This document shows positions 28,385 through 37,611 of a stretch of 40,767 nucleotides of DNA, one piece after another. Position numbers and translations under genes: made by a program. The DNA is taken from assembly GCF_001907675.1 (NCBI RefSeq), contig NZ_MPNT01000044.1:1-40767 (forward strand), written 5' to 3'. This DNA is from Mycobacterium paraffinicum (GTDB lineage: Bacteria; Actinomycetota; Actinomycetes; Mycobacteriales; Mycobacteriaceae). The number at the start of each line of letters is the position of its first letter. The first letter of the stretch is position 1. Below the pieces are notes generated by a model, which saw nothing but the letters and a program-made list of their open reading frames with translations, made no database searches and was not told where the DNA came from.

Positions 28385-29767
28385 TCAGTGCGCGAAGTGC
28401 TGCGCCTCGTAATGCCCGCCGGGCTTGAGCTTGTCCAGCGAGGTCAGGGCGGAGACGGCGTCGTCGTGCAGCGCGCGGGCCAGGTCGGCCGAGAGCCCCT
28501 CGCGCACCACGACGCGCAGCACCGAGACGTCGGTGGCGTTGTCGGGCATGGTGTAGGCGGGCACCTGCCAGCCGTAGGTGCGGAGCTCGTGCGAGACGTC
28601 GAACTCGGTGTAGCCGCGGTCGCCGGCCAGCCGGAAGGCGACCACCGGGATCGCCGAGCCGTCGGAGATCAACTCGCAGCGTTCGCTCACCCGCAGCTGC
28701 TCGCCCAGCCACCGCGCCGTCCCGGACAGCGCCTGCATCACCTTGGTGTAGCCGTCGCGGCCCAGCCGCAGGAAGTTGTAGTACTGGCCGACCACCTGGT
28801 TGCCGGGGCGGGAGAAGTTCAGCGTGAACGTCGGCATGTCGCCGCCGAGGTAGTTGACCCGGAAGACGAGCTCCTCGGGCAGGTACTCCTTGCTGCGCCA
28901 CACCACGAATCCCACACCGGGGTAGGTCAGGCCGTACTTGTGGCCGCTGACGTTGATGGACACCACCCGGGGCAGGCGGAAGTCCCACTTCAGCTCGGGA
29001 TGCAGGAAGGGCACCACGAACCCGCCGCTGGCGGCGTCGACATGCACGGGGACGTCCACCCCGCCGCCGGCCGCCAGCTTGTCCAGGGCGCCGCAGATGT
29101 CGGCGACCGGTTCCAGTTCGCCGGTGTAGGTGGTGCCCAGGATCGCCACCACGCCGATGGTGTCCTCGTCGACGGCGTCGACGACCTGTTCGGGGGTGAT
29201 GACGTAGCGCCCCTCCTCCATGGGCAGGTAGCGGGGTTCGACGTCGAAGTATCGGCAGAATTTCTCCCACACCACCTGCACGTTGGAGCCCATCACCATA
29301 TTCGGCCGGCGGCCCTCCCAGCCCTTACCGACCTTTTGCCGCCACCGCCACTTCATGGCCAGGCCGCCGAGCATCACGGCCTCGCTGGAGCCGATGGTGG
29401 ACACCCCGCACGCGCTGTAGGGGTCGGCGTCGTTCAGTCCGTCCGCGTGGAACAGGTCGGCCACCATGCACACGCACCGCTGCTCGATGGCCGCGGTCGC
29501 CGGGTATTCGTCCTTGTCGATCATGTTCTTGTCGAACGTCTCGGCCATCAGCCGCCCGGCCTCGGGGTCCATCCAGGTGGTCACGAAGGTCGCCAGGTTC
29601 AGCCGGGAACTGCCGTCGAGCATCAGCTCGTCGTGGATGAAGCGGTAGGCGGCCTCCGGATCCATCGATTCGTCGGGCATGCGCAGCGCCGGCACCGGCG
29701 CGGTGAACAGGCGGCCGGTGTAGGCGGGGGCGATCGAGTGCGCGGGCAGCGACGGGTGTTGGGGCAC
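28385..29767 (-). CDS. gadB: Glutamate decarboxylase GadB (Rv3432c-like)
   Basis: The 460-residue PLP-dependent group II decarboxylase converts glutamate to GABA, consuming a proton, and may serve acid resistance and the GABA shunt. The PLP lysine is Lys277 in NVSGHKYGLTYPG. Asp244 of HVDAASGGF holds the PLP ring nitrogen, and GSSEAVMLGGLAMKWRWR contacts the phosphate. Length equals the M. tuberculosis protein. GTG at 29767 has AGGAAGGA upstream and follows the nnr stop by 14 nt, so nnr and gadB are co-transcribed. The C-terminus (HYEAQHFAH) is short, lacking the calmodulin or pH-plug extensions of some relatives. Confidence 0.96.
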   Translation of the reverse strand: MPQHPSLPAHSIAPAYTGRLFTAPVPALRMPDESMDPEAAYRFIHDELMLDGSSRLNLATFVTTWMDPEAGRLMAETFDKNMIDKDEYPATAAIEQRCVCMVADLFHADGLNDADPYSACGVSTIGSSEAVMLGGLAMKWRWRQKVGKGWEGRRPNMVMGSNVQVVWEKFCRYFDVEPRYLPMEEGRYVITPEQVVDAVDEDTIGVVAILGTTYTGELEPVADICGALDKLAAGGGVDVPVHVDAASGGFVVPFLHPELKWDFRLPRVVSINVSGHKYGLTYPGVGFVVWRSKEYLPEELVFRVNYLGGDMPTFTLNFSRPGNQVVGQYYNFLRLGRDGYTKVMQALSGTARWLGEQLRVSERCELISDGSAIPVVAFRLAGDRGYTEFDVSHELRTYGWQVPAYTMPDNATDVSVLRVVVREGLSADLARALHDDAVSALTSLDKLKPGGHYEAQHFAH

Positions 29768-29781
29768 GGGGTGAATCCTTC

Positions 29782-31206
29782 CTAGAGGGCGGCCAGCGCC
29801 GCCCTGATGTGCGGGACCATGCGGGACGATGACGTCGGCGCGTCACCGGGGCCCGGGTCGGCCGCCGACAACGCCGCCGCCCGCGCGTGGACGAACGCGG
29901 CCGCCGCGGCCGCCTCGGCCGCCGGCAGGCCCGCCGCGAGCAGCGCGCCGATCATGCCGGACAGCACGTCCCCGGAACCGGCGGTGGCCGCCCAGGACTG
30001 CCCGGCCGGGTTGAGGTACACCGGGCCGCCCGGATCGGCGACGACGGTGACGTTCCCCTTGAGCAGCACGGTGGCGCCGAAGGTGTCGGCCAACTTCCGG
30101 CACGCGCCCACGCGGTCGTCCCCGGGGGGACTCCCCGCCAGGCGGGCGAATTCGCCGGCGTGGGGCGTCAGCACCGTCGGCGCGGTGCGGTTGGCGACCA
30201 ACTCGGGGTGCGCCGCCAGGATGGTCAGCCCGTCGGCGTCCACGATCACCGGCAGGTCGGTCTCCAGCGCGAACCACAACGCGGCGGCCCCGGTGTCGTC
30301 GGTGCCCAATCCTGGTCCGACGACCCAGGATTGGACCCGTCCGGCCGACGCGGGCGTGGGTGACGCGATCACCTCCGGCCAGTGCGCGAGCACCTCGCGG
30401 TGCGCGCTGCCGGCGTAGCGGACCATGCCGGACGTCGCCGCGACGGCCGCCCCGGTGCACAGCACCGCGGCCCCGGGATACGTCGAGGAACCGGCCATCA
30501 CGCCGGTGACGCCCTGGGTGTACTTGTCGTCGTGGGGTCCGGGCACCGGCCAGCGCGCGGCCACGTCGGCCGCCTCGAAGCCCAGCACGTCCGTGTCCGG
30601 CAGATCGAGTCCGATGTCGATGAGCGTGACCCGCCCGCAGTCGGCCAGCGCGTGCACGGGCTTGAGCCCGCCGAAGGTCACGGTGGCCGCGGCGTGCACC
30701 GCGGGCCCGCTGATCGCCCCGGTCGCCACGTCGACGCCGCTGGGGATGTCGACCGCGACCACCGGGATCCCGGCATCGTCGACCGCGGCGAACACCTCGG
30801 CCGCGGCCGGGCGCAGCGGCCCGGAGCCGGAGATCCCCACCACCCCGTCGATGACGAGATCGGTTGTGGGCGAGACACTTTCGACGACCCGCCCGCCCGC
30901 CTTCCGAAACGCCGCCAGGCCCTTGCGGTGGGCGCGTTCCGGGTTGAGCAGCACCGCGTCGGCGGCCGCGCCGCGGCGGCGCACGAAGGTGGCGGCCCAT
31001 AGCGCGTCACCGCCGTTGTCCCCCGACCCGACGACCGCGCACACCCGGCGGCCGGCCACCCCGCCGGTGCGGGCGCGCAACTCGGCGACGATCTCGGTGG
31101 CCAGCCCGAAGGCCGCGCGCCTCATCAGCGCGCCGTCGGGCAGGCTGGCCAGCAGCGGCGCCTCGGCCTGGCGGATCGCGTCTACGGAGTAGTAGTGCCG
31201 CACCAT
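29782..31206 (-). CDS. nnr: Bifunctional NAD(P)HX epimerase / ADP-dependent dehydratase Nnr (Rv3433c-like)
   Basis: This repair enzyme restores damaged hydrated NADH and NADPH. The N-terminal YjeF_N epimerase domain (about 1-215) shows VVGSGDNGGDALWAA, DLVIDGVVGISGSGPL and VVAVDIPSGVDVATG. The C-terminal carbohydrate-kinase-like dehydratase domain (about 225-474) shows TYPGAAVLCTGAAVAA, VLTPHAGEFARL, LLKGNVTVVADP and the active-site ATAGSGDVLSGMIGALLA. ATG at 31206 gives 474 residues; the GTG of the next codon matches the start used for Rv3433c. It lies 30 bp after the rhomboid-like gene in the glmS-to-gadB array. Confidence 0.94.
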   Translation of the reverse strand: MVRHYYSVDAIRQAEAPLLASLPDGALMRRAAFGLATEIVAELRARTGGVAGRRVCAVVGSGDNGGDALWAATFVRRRGAAADAVLLNPERAHRKGLAAFRKAGGRVVESVSPTTDLVIDGVVGISGSGPLRPAAAEVFAAVDDAGIPVVAVDIPSGVDVATGAISGPAVHAAATVTFGGLKPVHALADCGRVTLIDIGLDLPDTDVLGFEAADVAARWPVPGPHDDKYTQGVTGVMAGSSTYPGAAVLCTGAAVAATSGMVRYAGSAHREVLAHWPEVIASPTPASAGRVQSWVVGPGLGTDDTGAAALWFALETDLPVIVDADGLTILAAHPELVANRTAPTVLTPHAGEFARLAGSPPGDDRVGACRKLADTFGATVLLKGNVTVVADPGGPVYLNPAGQSWAATAGSGDVLSGMIGALLAAGLPAAEAAAAAAFVHARAAALSAADPGPGDAPTSSSRMVPHIRAALAAL

Positions 31207-31236
31207 AGCCACATTACGGGTCAGCGTCCGCGCGGC

Positions 31237-31950
31237 TCAGGCCGATGCCTCGGGCGACCGGGGCCGTCGCGCGATCGCCCGCAGGCGCGCCGGACTCAGC
31301 TGCCGGGGGTCCTGGTGCCGCGTCATCGGGTAGAAGCACAGGCCGACGAGGATCGAGGTGAAATGCCCGATTGCGGTGAAGTTCAGCTCAATACGGTCCA
31401 TCGTGATCAACGGGAAACCGAAGACGATGAATAGCACCCCCAGATAGCCCCAGCGCCATGGTCGTGCGATGTGGTAGGCCAGCACGGCCATCACCCCGAC
31501 CAGGAAGTAGCTCACGCCGATGTCGCGGGCGTGCACCAGCCGTTCGGAGGCGTCGTGTTGCTCGATGGCGAAATACAGCAGGCCCTCGCTGAAATAGGTG
31601 GACAGGATGTGCGCGCTCAATCCCACTGTCAGCCAGCGCAACTGGCCCAGCCAGTGTTCGGCCGGCGCCAGGAACAACGAGAACAGGATCAGGTACGGGG
31701 TCAGGTTGTCGCCGTCGATCCACAGCAGGCTGGAAAACAGCACATCGAGCGGATCGCGCGCCAACCCGTGGATGTTGGTGGAATGGTGCATCAGCATCGA
31801 GTGCAGTTGCCGCTGGGGCAGCCAGTGCTGGATGAGCGTCGTGACGAACAGGACGAGCAGCCAGCCGTACGTCAGCGGCGCGCCGCTGACGTAGTGCCAG
31901 ACCGACAGCCCCATGCCGCGCAGTCGGGACCGCACCGGTGCTTTCGTCAC
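31237..31950 (-). CDS. Rhomboid-like multi-pass membrane protein (Rv3434c-like)
   Basis: The 237-residue protein from the GTG at 31950 is the length I recall for Rv3434c. Six or so hydrophobic helices are visible, e.g. YGWLLVLFVTTLIQHW, LGQLRWLTVGLSAHILSTYF, SYFLVGVMAVLAYHIA and WGYLGVLFIVFGFPLITM. Histidines in MLMHHSTNIHGLARDP and ending helix segments recall the inactive rhomboid-like families; a catalytic GxSG serine is not seen, so protease activity is doubtful. DIGVSYF near helix 4 sits where a rhomboid serine would be expected. Co-directional with the DUF4436 array 38 bp upstream and nnr 30 bp downstream. Confidence 0.8.
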   Translation of the reverse strand: MTKAPVRSRLRGMGLSVWHYVSGAPLTYGWLLVLFVTTLIQHWLPQRQLHSMLMHHSTNIHGLARDPLDVLFSSLLWIDGDNLTPYLILFSLFLAPAEHWLGQLRWLTVGLSAHILSTYFSEGLLYFAIEQHDASERLVHARDIGVSYFLVGVMAVLAYHIARPWRWGYLGVLFIVFGFPLITMDRIELNFTAIGHFTSILVGLCFYPMTRHQDPRQLSPARLRAIARRPRSPEASA

Positions 31951-31988
31951 GTCATTACCTTTGCACGCGGACGGTTGGGTTGCCGCAC

Positions 31989-32837
31989 CTAAGCGGCGGG
32001 TGTGCCGGGCCGTTGGGCCTCCGGCCGCAGATGCCTCCACCAGCAGGCGATGTAGAGCAGCATCGATATCACCAACACGACGAGCACCCAGAGGACAATG
32101 GTGATATCGATCCAGCCGCCGAACGGCGGCGAACCCGGTAGCGCGTTGCGCAACGGCACCACCGCGAAAAGCATTGCCGCGTACCACGTCGTCATCGGCG
32201 GCTGGAACTTTCGCCGGTCACGCAGCGTCTGGACCGCAACGAAGAGGCCGATCGCGGCAATGGCGATGAGCACGGCGCAGATGACGATGCCGAACGCCGC
32301 CGCGCTCAGGGACCGATGCAGGGTCACTCGGTACGGACCGAGCCCTCCGTCGTTGCTGGCGGTGACCTGCCAGCCCGGGAGGTGATTGACGAACGTGGCG
32401 GGCAGGCGCTCGGGCACGCCCCCCTCGCCTCCATGCAAGAGTTCGACCTCGATCGGCCCCGAATCGTAGTGGTCGAAGGGCCACCTTTCGATTTCACCCG
32501 CGATCGTCACCGGGACGGGGAACACGCCGGGGAGCATGCCCTTGGTCCAGGTCCGGCGGGTCGGCGTCGCGGCCGATCTCACCCAGAGGCTGAGGTCCTC
32601 GTTGAGGTGCTGGGTCTGCGGATCCAGCAGTGCCGATCCCGGTGAAATCGCCAAATTGATAACGAGGACACTGTAATTCGACTGAATGTCTTCGACCGAG
32701 AATGTCGCCGTACTCGTATCGCCCGCAGGCGGCACCTCCGCCCGGTGATGCGCCGTGCGGCTTTGGGCGTACAGCGCAACCGACGCGACGTATGCCGCCA
32801 CGATGGACACGATGAGACCTACGACGGCGAACCTCAT
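31989..32837 (-). CDS. DUF4436 membrane protein, array copy 4 (Rv3435c-like)
   Basis: The 282-residue protein starts at the ATG at 32837 (MRFAVVGLIVSIVAAYVASV). Layout: signal-anchor helix (about 5-27), an extracytoplasmic beta-rich domain of about 140 residues (IQSNYSVLVINLAISPGSAL, GMLPGVFPVPVTIAGEIERW, SGPIEVELLH), then three C-terminal helices around RRKFQPPMTTWYAAMLFAVV and LRNALPGSPPFGGWIDITIV, ending WWRHLRPEAQ. Function unknown. Start overlaps the stop of the next copy as ATGA, so these two are coupled. Its C-terminal half is nearly identical to copy 3. Last in a set of four tandem paralogues. Confidence 0.85.
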   Translation of the reverse strand: MRFAVVGLIVSIVAAYVASVALYAQSRTAHHRAEVPPAGDTSTATFSVEDIQSNYSVLVINLAISPGSALLDPQTQHLNEDLSLWVRSAATPTRRTWTKGMLPGVFPVPVTIAGEIERWPFDHYDSGPIEVELLHGGEGGVPERLPATFVNHLPGWQVTASNDGGLGPYRVTLHRSLSAAAFGIVICAVLIAIAAIGLFVAVQTLRDRRKFQPPMTTWYAAMLFAVVPLRNALPGSPPFGGWIDITIVLWVLVVLVISMLLYIACWWRHLRPEAQRPGTPAA

Positions 32838-33673
32838 ACTGCACTCGCCGGCGCCGCAGTGACCTCGGGCCTCAGATGCCGCCACCAGCAGGCGATGTAG
32901 AGCAGCATGGACACCACCAAGACGACGAGCACCCACAACACCAGGGTGATATCGACCCAGCCGCCGAAGGGCGGCGAACCCGGAAGCGCGTTGCGCAGCG
33001 GCACCACCGCGAACAGCATCGCCGCGTACCACGTCGTCATCGGCGGCTGGAACTTGCGCCGGTTACGCACCGTCTGCACGGCGACGAAAAGGCCCAGTCC
33101 GGCGATGGCGATCAGCACGGCGCAGATGACGATGCCGAACGCCGCCGCGCTGAGCGAGCGGTGCACGCTCACCCGGTAGGGGCCGGTCCCGGCGGCGGAC
33201 AGCTGCCAACCGGACAGGTGGTTGACGAAGGTCACCGGTAGCCGTTCGGTGACGGTCTCGCTGCTCCCGCGCGTGAGTTCGATCTCGATCGGCCCCGAAC
33301 CGTAGCGGTCGAAGGGCCAATTCTCGATCTCCCCCGCGATGGTCAGCGGGACGGGAAAGACACCGGGGAGCATGCCCTTGGTCCAGGTCCGGCGAGTGGG
33401 CGTCGCCACGGATCGCACGCGGAGGCCGAGGTCTTGGTTGAGATGCCCGGTTTGCGGATCCAGCAGGCCCGATCCCGGCGAGATGGACAGGTTGGCCATC
33501 AGCACGCTGTAGTTCGACCCAATGTCCTCGACGACCAACGTCGCCGCGCTGCTCTCACCCCCGGCCGCCGTCTGCGGGCGGAGCTGGCGCCCCCCGCTGT
33601 TGGCGTACAGCGCGACCGAGGCGACGTACGCCCCGACGACGCCCACGATCAGAGCCACGACGCCGAACTTCAC
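32834..33673 (-). CDS. DUF4436 membrane protein, array copy 3
   Basis: The 279-residue protein starts at the GTG at 33673 (MKFGVVALIVGVVGAYVASV), with GGGGGG about 6 nt upstream. Same topology as its neighbours: N-terminal anchor, ectodomain (IGSNYSVLMANLSISPGSGL, GMLPGVFPVPLTIAGEIENW, SGPIEIELTRGSS), and a C-terminal three-helix block with FQPPMTTWYAAMLFAVV. It is closest to copy 4 over its whole length. Most differences fall in the linker after helix 1 and in the ectodomain loop around ELTRGSSETVTERLPV. No catalytic motif recognised. Confidence 0.85.
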   Translation of the reverse strand: MKFGVVALIVGVVGAYVASVALYANSGGRQLRPQTAAGGESSAATLVVEDIGSNYSVLMANLSISPGSGLLDPQTGHLNQDLGLRVRSVATPTRRTWTKGMLPGVFPVPLTIAGEIENWPFDRYGSGPIEIELTRGSSETVTERLPVTFVNHLSGWQLSAAGTGPYRVSVHRSLSAAAFGIVICAVLIAIAGLGLFVAVQTVRNRRKFQPPMTTWYAAMLFAVVPLRNALPGSPPFGGWVDITLVLWVLVVLVVSMLLYIACWWRHLRPEVTAAPASAV

Positions 33674-33720
33674 GACCGCCCCCCTAGCCGATGTCGAAAA
33701 GCGTTGAAAAGAAGCCGGTT

Positions 33721-34617
33721 TCAGGCGGACGGCGCCGGGACCGAATCCGGCTGCGGAGCGACCACCGGAGGCTCCGGCCTCAAGTGGCGCCACCAGCACA
33801 CGATGTAGATCAGCATCGCCGACACCAACGCGACGATCACCCAGAGCACGATGGTCACGTCGATCCACGCCCCGAACGGGGGCAGGCCGGGAAGCGCGTT
33901 GCGCAGGGGTACCACCGCGAAGAGCATCGCCGCGTACCACGTCGTCATCGGGGGCTGGAACTTGCGCCGGTTGCGCAGCGTCTGGACCGCGACGACGACG
34001 GCGAGGCCGGCGATGGCGATGAGCACTCCGCAGATGACGATGCCGAACACGGCGGTGCTCAACGCGCGCCGCACCTGCATGCGGTACGTCAGGTGGCCCG
34101 GGATCTGGGTCATGGAGACCTTGAAGCCCGATAGGTGGTCGATGAGTCGCACCGGGATGAGGATGGGGGGCTTCGTCGTGTCGCCGCCGGGGAAGAGTTG
34201 CACCTCGATCGGCCCCGACGCGTAGTTGTCGAACGGCCAGCGTTCCAGGTGACCGGCGATGGTCAGCGGGAGGGGGAAGACGCCGGGAAGCATGCCCGGC
34301 GAATAGTCCTTACGACTGGGTTGAGCCGACGATCGGACGCGAAGCACCAGATCCTGTTTGAGGCGGTGGGTGACCGGATCCAGCAGCGCGGGACCCGGTG
34401 CGACAGCGACATTGGCGACGACGGCGCTGTAGTTGGACTGCATCTCTTCCACGGTCAGGGTCGCCATGCTCTGGGCGGCCGTCTCCGCGGTATCGCTCAG
34501 GGTGCCGGGAGCGGACCCTTCAACGGTGTCCTTGTAGAGGCCCACCAACGAGATGTACGTCCCGAGTATGAGCACGACGAGACCCACCGTGGCGAGTCTC
34601 TTGGCCGCCGTCCGCAT
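33721..34617 (-). CDS. DUF4436 membrane protein, array copy 2 (probable Rv3435c counterpart)
   Basis: The 298-residue protein starts at the ATG at 34617 (MRTAAKRLATVGLVVLILGT), with GGAG 5-7 nt upstream. Ectodomain segments are MQSNYSAVVANVAVAPGPAL, GMLPGVFPLPLTIAGHLERW and SGPIEVQLFPGGD. The C-terminal block RRKFQPPMTTWYAAMLFAVV and NALPGLPPFGAWIDVTIVLW is followed by a Pro-rich cytoplasmic tail (EPPVVAPQPDSVPAPSA) that copies 3 and 4 lack. It has the longest N-terminal linker of the set. In H37Rv I recall a single gene of this family at this place. Confidence 0.85.
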   Translation of the reverse strand: MRTAAKRLATVGLVVLILGTYISLVGLYKDTVEGSAPGTLSDTAETAAQSMATLTVEEMQSNYSAVVANVAVAPGPALLDPVTHRLKQDLVLRVRSSAQPSRKDYSPGMLPGVFPLPLTIAGHLERWPFDNYASGPIEVQLFPGGDTTKPPILIPVRLIDHLSGFKVSMTQIPGHLTYRMQVRRALSTAVFGIVICGVLIAIAGLAVVVAVQTLRNRRKFQPPMTTWYAAMLFAVVPLRNALPGLPPFGAWIDVTIVLWVIVALVSAMLIYIVCWWRHLRPEPPVVAPQPDSVPAPSA

Positions 34618-34736
34618 GTTGCTCCTACCCTGTGGCGTTGCTCTTCCGAGGGGCAATCTTATGGACCGGCCGCGCATCTCGCGGCGATACGGCCGAAGCC
34701 GTTCGCAATTCGACGGTTTCGGGCTTGGGGCGTCAG

Positions 34737-35567
34737 CTAGGCCGCTTCGGGTCGCAGATGCCGCCACCAGCAAGAGATGTAGAGCCCCATCGATATCCCC
34801 AACACGACGATCACCCACACCACGATCGTGATGTCGATCCAGCTTCCGAACGGCGGCGCGTCGGGCAGCGCATTGCGCAGCGGCATCACCGCGAACAGCA
34901 TTGCCGCATACCAGGTCGTCATCGGCGGCTGGAATTTGCGCCGGTCGCGCGACGTTTGGACGGCGACGAACGCGCCCAGGCAGGCGAGCCCGATGAGGAC
35001 ACACAGGATGGCAACCCCGAACACCACCGTGCTCGACGTCCGGAACAGGTCCACCCGGAACGGGCCGGTCGGATCCGCGTCGTTGACGCGGACCACGTCG
35101 ATGTTCCAGCCGAGCAGACGGTCGACCAGGGTCACCGTCGCGGGCACGGGTGTGTGCTCGGGGCCGGACGACAGTTCAGCGACGACGGGCCCCGAATGGT
35201 ATTCGTCGAACGGCCAATCCGCGACTTCGCCGGTGAGGACCAGCGACACCCGAAACACGGTGGGCAGCGTGCCTTTCGGCCACGTCTGCCTGCTGCTCGT
35301 GGCCGTCGAGGCGGCGTAGATGTGGAGGTCGTCCTTGAGGGTGTGGGTGCGGGGGTCCAGCAGTCCGGGGCCGGGCTGCACGGTGATGTTGGCGATCAGG
35401 ACACTGTTGTGCGACTGGATCTCCTCGACGTCGTTCGTCAACATCGTTCCGTCGCCCGCCTGTGTACCTTGCACCACGACATGGGGATGGCCCATGCCGC
35501 CGTCGACGTACAGGACGATCGAAACGACATAGGCGCCGATCAGCAGCACCACACCGAACGCGGCCAC
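34737..35567 (-). CDS. DUF4436 membrane protein, array copy 1 (most divergent)
   Basis: The 276-residue protein starts at the GTG at 35567 (VAAFGVVLLIGAYVVSIVLY), 13 bp after glmS; the frame stays open back to 35648 inside glmS, so the start is less certain. The ectodomain diverges from the other copies (IQSHNSVLIANITVQPGPGL, KGTLPTVFRVSLVLTGEVAD, SGPVVAELSSGPE), yet the C-terminal block is conserved (RRKFQPPMTTWYAAMLFAVM, NALPDAPPFGSWIDITIVVW, WWRHLRPEAA). First of the array, probably read from glmS. Confidence 0.83.
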   Translation of the reverse strand: MAAFGVVLLIGAYVVSIVLYVDGGMGHPHVVVQGTQAGDGTMLTNDVEEIQSHNSVLIANITVQPGPGLLDPRTHTLKDDLHIYAASTATSSRQTWPKGTLPTVFRVSLVLTGEVADWPFDEYHSGPVVAELSSGPEHTPVPATVTLVDRLLGWNIDVVRVNDADPTGPFRVDLFRTSSTVVFGVAILCVLIGLACLGAFVAVQTSRDRRKFQPPMTTWYAAMLFAVMPLRNALPDAPPFGSWIDITIVVWVIVVLGISMGLYISCWWRHLRPEAA

Positions 35568-35580
35568 CCTCAGGCGGCGG

Positions 35581-37446
35581 CTACTCCACGGTGACGGACT
35601 TGGCGAGGTTTCGGGGTTTGTCAACGTCGTAACCGCGGGCCTGGGCAACCGAGGCGGCGAACACCTGAAGCGGGATGGTCGACAGCAGCGGCTGCAAAAG
35701 GGTTGATACCGACGGGATTTCGATCAGGTGGTCCGCATAGGGCCGCACGGTGTCGTCGCCCTCCTCGGCGATCACGATGGTCACCGCGCCGCGCGCCTGG
35801 ATCTCCCGGATGTTGGACAGCAGCTTGGCGTGCAGGGTGGCCTGGCCCTTGGGCGAGGGCATGACGACGATGACGGGCAGGTCGTCCTCGATCAGCGCGA
35901 TGGGGCCGTGCTTGAGCTCGCCGGCGGCGAATCCCTCCGCGTGCATGTAGGCCAGTTCCTTGAGCTTGAGCGCACCCTCCAGCGCCACCGGGTAGCCGAC
36001 GTGGCGGCCCAGGAACAGCACCGTCGAGGACCGGGCGAAGCGATGCGCCAGCGCGGCCACCGGATCGATCATCGCGAGCACCCGCGCGACCAGGTCCGGC
36101 ATGGACTCCAGCTCCCGGTACTCCCGCTCGACCTCGTCGGGGTACTTGGTGCCGCGGGCCTGCGCCAGGGCCAGGCCCACCAGGTAGTTGGCGGTGATCT
36201 GCGCCAGGAACGTCTTCGTCGAGGCGACGCCGATCTCGGGGCCGGCGCGGGTGTAGAGCACGGCGTCGCATTCGCGCGGGATCTGCGAGCCGTTGGTGTT
36301 GCAGATGGCCAGCACCTTGGCCTTCTGCTCCTTGGCGTGCCGCACGGCCTCCAGCGTGTCGGCGGTCTCCCCCGACTGCGAGATGGCGACCACCAGGGTG
36401 CTGCGGTCCAGCACCGGGTCCCGGTAGCGGAATTCGCTGGCCAGCTCCACCTCGACCGGCAGCCGGGTCCAGTGCTCGATGGCGTACTTCGCGAGCAGCC
36501 CGGAGTGGTAGGCGGTGCCACACGCCACGACGAACACCTTGTCGATCTCGCGGAGCTCTTGATCGGAGAGCCGCTGCTCGTCGAGCACGATCCGGCCGTC
36601 GACGAAATGCCCGAGCAGGGTGTCGGCGACCGCGCCGGGCTGCTCGGCGATCTCCTTGAGCATGAAGTACTCGTAGCCACCCTTTTCCGCGGCGGCCAGG
36701 TCCCAGTCGATGTGAAACTCGCGGTACTCGACGTCGGTGTTCCCGTCGAAGTCGGTGATGCGGTAGCCGTCCGCGGTGATCACCACGGCCTGATCCTGGC
36801 CGAGCTCGATGGCGTTGCGGGTGTGCGGGATGAACGCCGCGACGTCGGAGCCGACGAACATCTCGCCGTCACCGATCCCGATGACCAGCGGGGTGGAGCG
36901 GCGGGCGGCGACGATGGTGCCGGGCTCGTCGGCGTTGGTGAACACCAGCGTGAAGTGGCCCTCCAGCCGGCGCAGCACGGCCAGCACCGAGCCCGCGAAG
37001 TCACCGGCGGTCGCCCCGTGCCGGTAGGCCTGCGCGACCAGGTGCACCGCCACCTCGGTGTCGGTGTCGCTGGTGAACTCGACGCCGTAGGCCTCCAGCT
37101 CGTGGCGCAGGCTGGGGTAGTTCTCGATGATGCCGTTGTGGACGACGGCGATCTTGCCGGCGGCGTCGCGGTGCGGGTGCGCGTTGCGGTCGGTCGGGCG
37201 CCCGTGGGTGGCCCAGCGGGTGTGGCCCAGGCCGGTGGTGCCGCCCAGCGACTCCGGCGGCATCTGCGCGACCGCTTCCTCCAGATTGGCCAGCCGGCCG
37301 GCGCGGCGGCACACGGTGAGCGTTCCGGCGCCGTTGACCAGCGCGATGCCCGACGAGTCGTAGCCGCGGTACTCCATCCGGCGCAGCGCATCCATGACGA
37401 CCTTGCAGGCAGGCTGCTGCCCGACGTAGCCGACGATTCCGCACAT
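35581..37446 (-). CDS. glmS: Glutamine-fructose-6-phosphate aminotransferase GlmS (Rv3436c-like)
   Basis: GlmS makes glucosamine 6-phosphate from fructose 6-phosphate and glutamine, the entry to UDP-GlcNAc and thus peptidoglycan. The ATG at 37446 (MCGIVGYVGQQPACK) exposes the N-terminal nucleophile cysteine after Met removal. The glutaminase domain (1 to about 240) has LGHTRWATHGRPTDRNAHPH. Two SIS isomerase domains follow, with ACGTAYHSGLLAKY, ISQSGETADTLEA, STKTFLAQITANY and ELAYMHAEGFAAGELKHGP. It ends with the conserved PRNLAKSVTVE. 621 residues. No glmS ribozyme is expected in mycobacteria, and none was recognised upstream. Confidence 0.97.
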   Translation of the reverse strand: MCGIVGYVGQQPACKVVMDALRRMEYRGYDSSGIALVNGAGTLTVCRRAGRLANLEEAVAQMPPESLGGTTGLGHTRWATHGRPTDRNAHPHRDAAGKIAVVHNGIIENYPSLRHELEAYGVEFTSDTDTEVAVHLVAQAYRHGATAGDFAGSVLAVLRRLEGHFTLVFTNADEPGTIVAARRSTPLVIGIGDGEMFVGSDVAAFIPHTRNAIELGQDQAVVITADGYRITDFDGNTDVEYREFHIDWDLAAAEKGGYEYFMLKEIAEQPGAVADTLLGHFVDGRIVLDEQRLSDQELREIDKVFVVACGTAYHSGLLAKYAIEHWTRLPVEVELASEFRYRDPVLDRSTLVVAISQSGETADTLEAVRHAKEQKAKVLAICNTNGSQIPRECDAVLYTRAGPEIGVASTKTFLAQITANYLVGLALAQARGTKYPDEVEREYRELESMPDLVARVLAMIDPVAALAHRFARSSTVLFLGRHVGYPVALEGALKLKELAYMHAEGFAAGELKHGPIALIEDDLPVIVVMPSPKGQATLHAKLLSNIREIQARGAVTIVIAEEGDDTVRPYADHLIEIPSVSTLLQPLLSTIPLQVFAASVAQARGYDVDKPRNLAKSVTVE

Positions 37447-37611
37447 TCGAACCAGGGTAGTGCAGGTGGGACCCCAACCCCGCACTCCGCGGTGACGGTC
37501 AGGCCGCCCACCTGCGCAGAAGGCCTGTTTTGACCGAAACCCGCCGGCCGGCGGAGCCCGCCGGTGGGTGACCGCTGGTCTCGCACTGGAGCGTGACGCC
37601 GCGGGTCCGCG

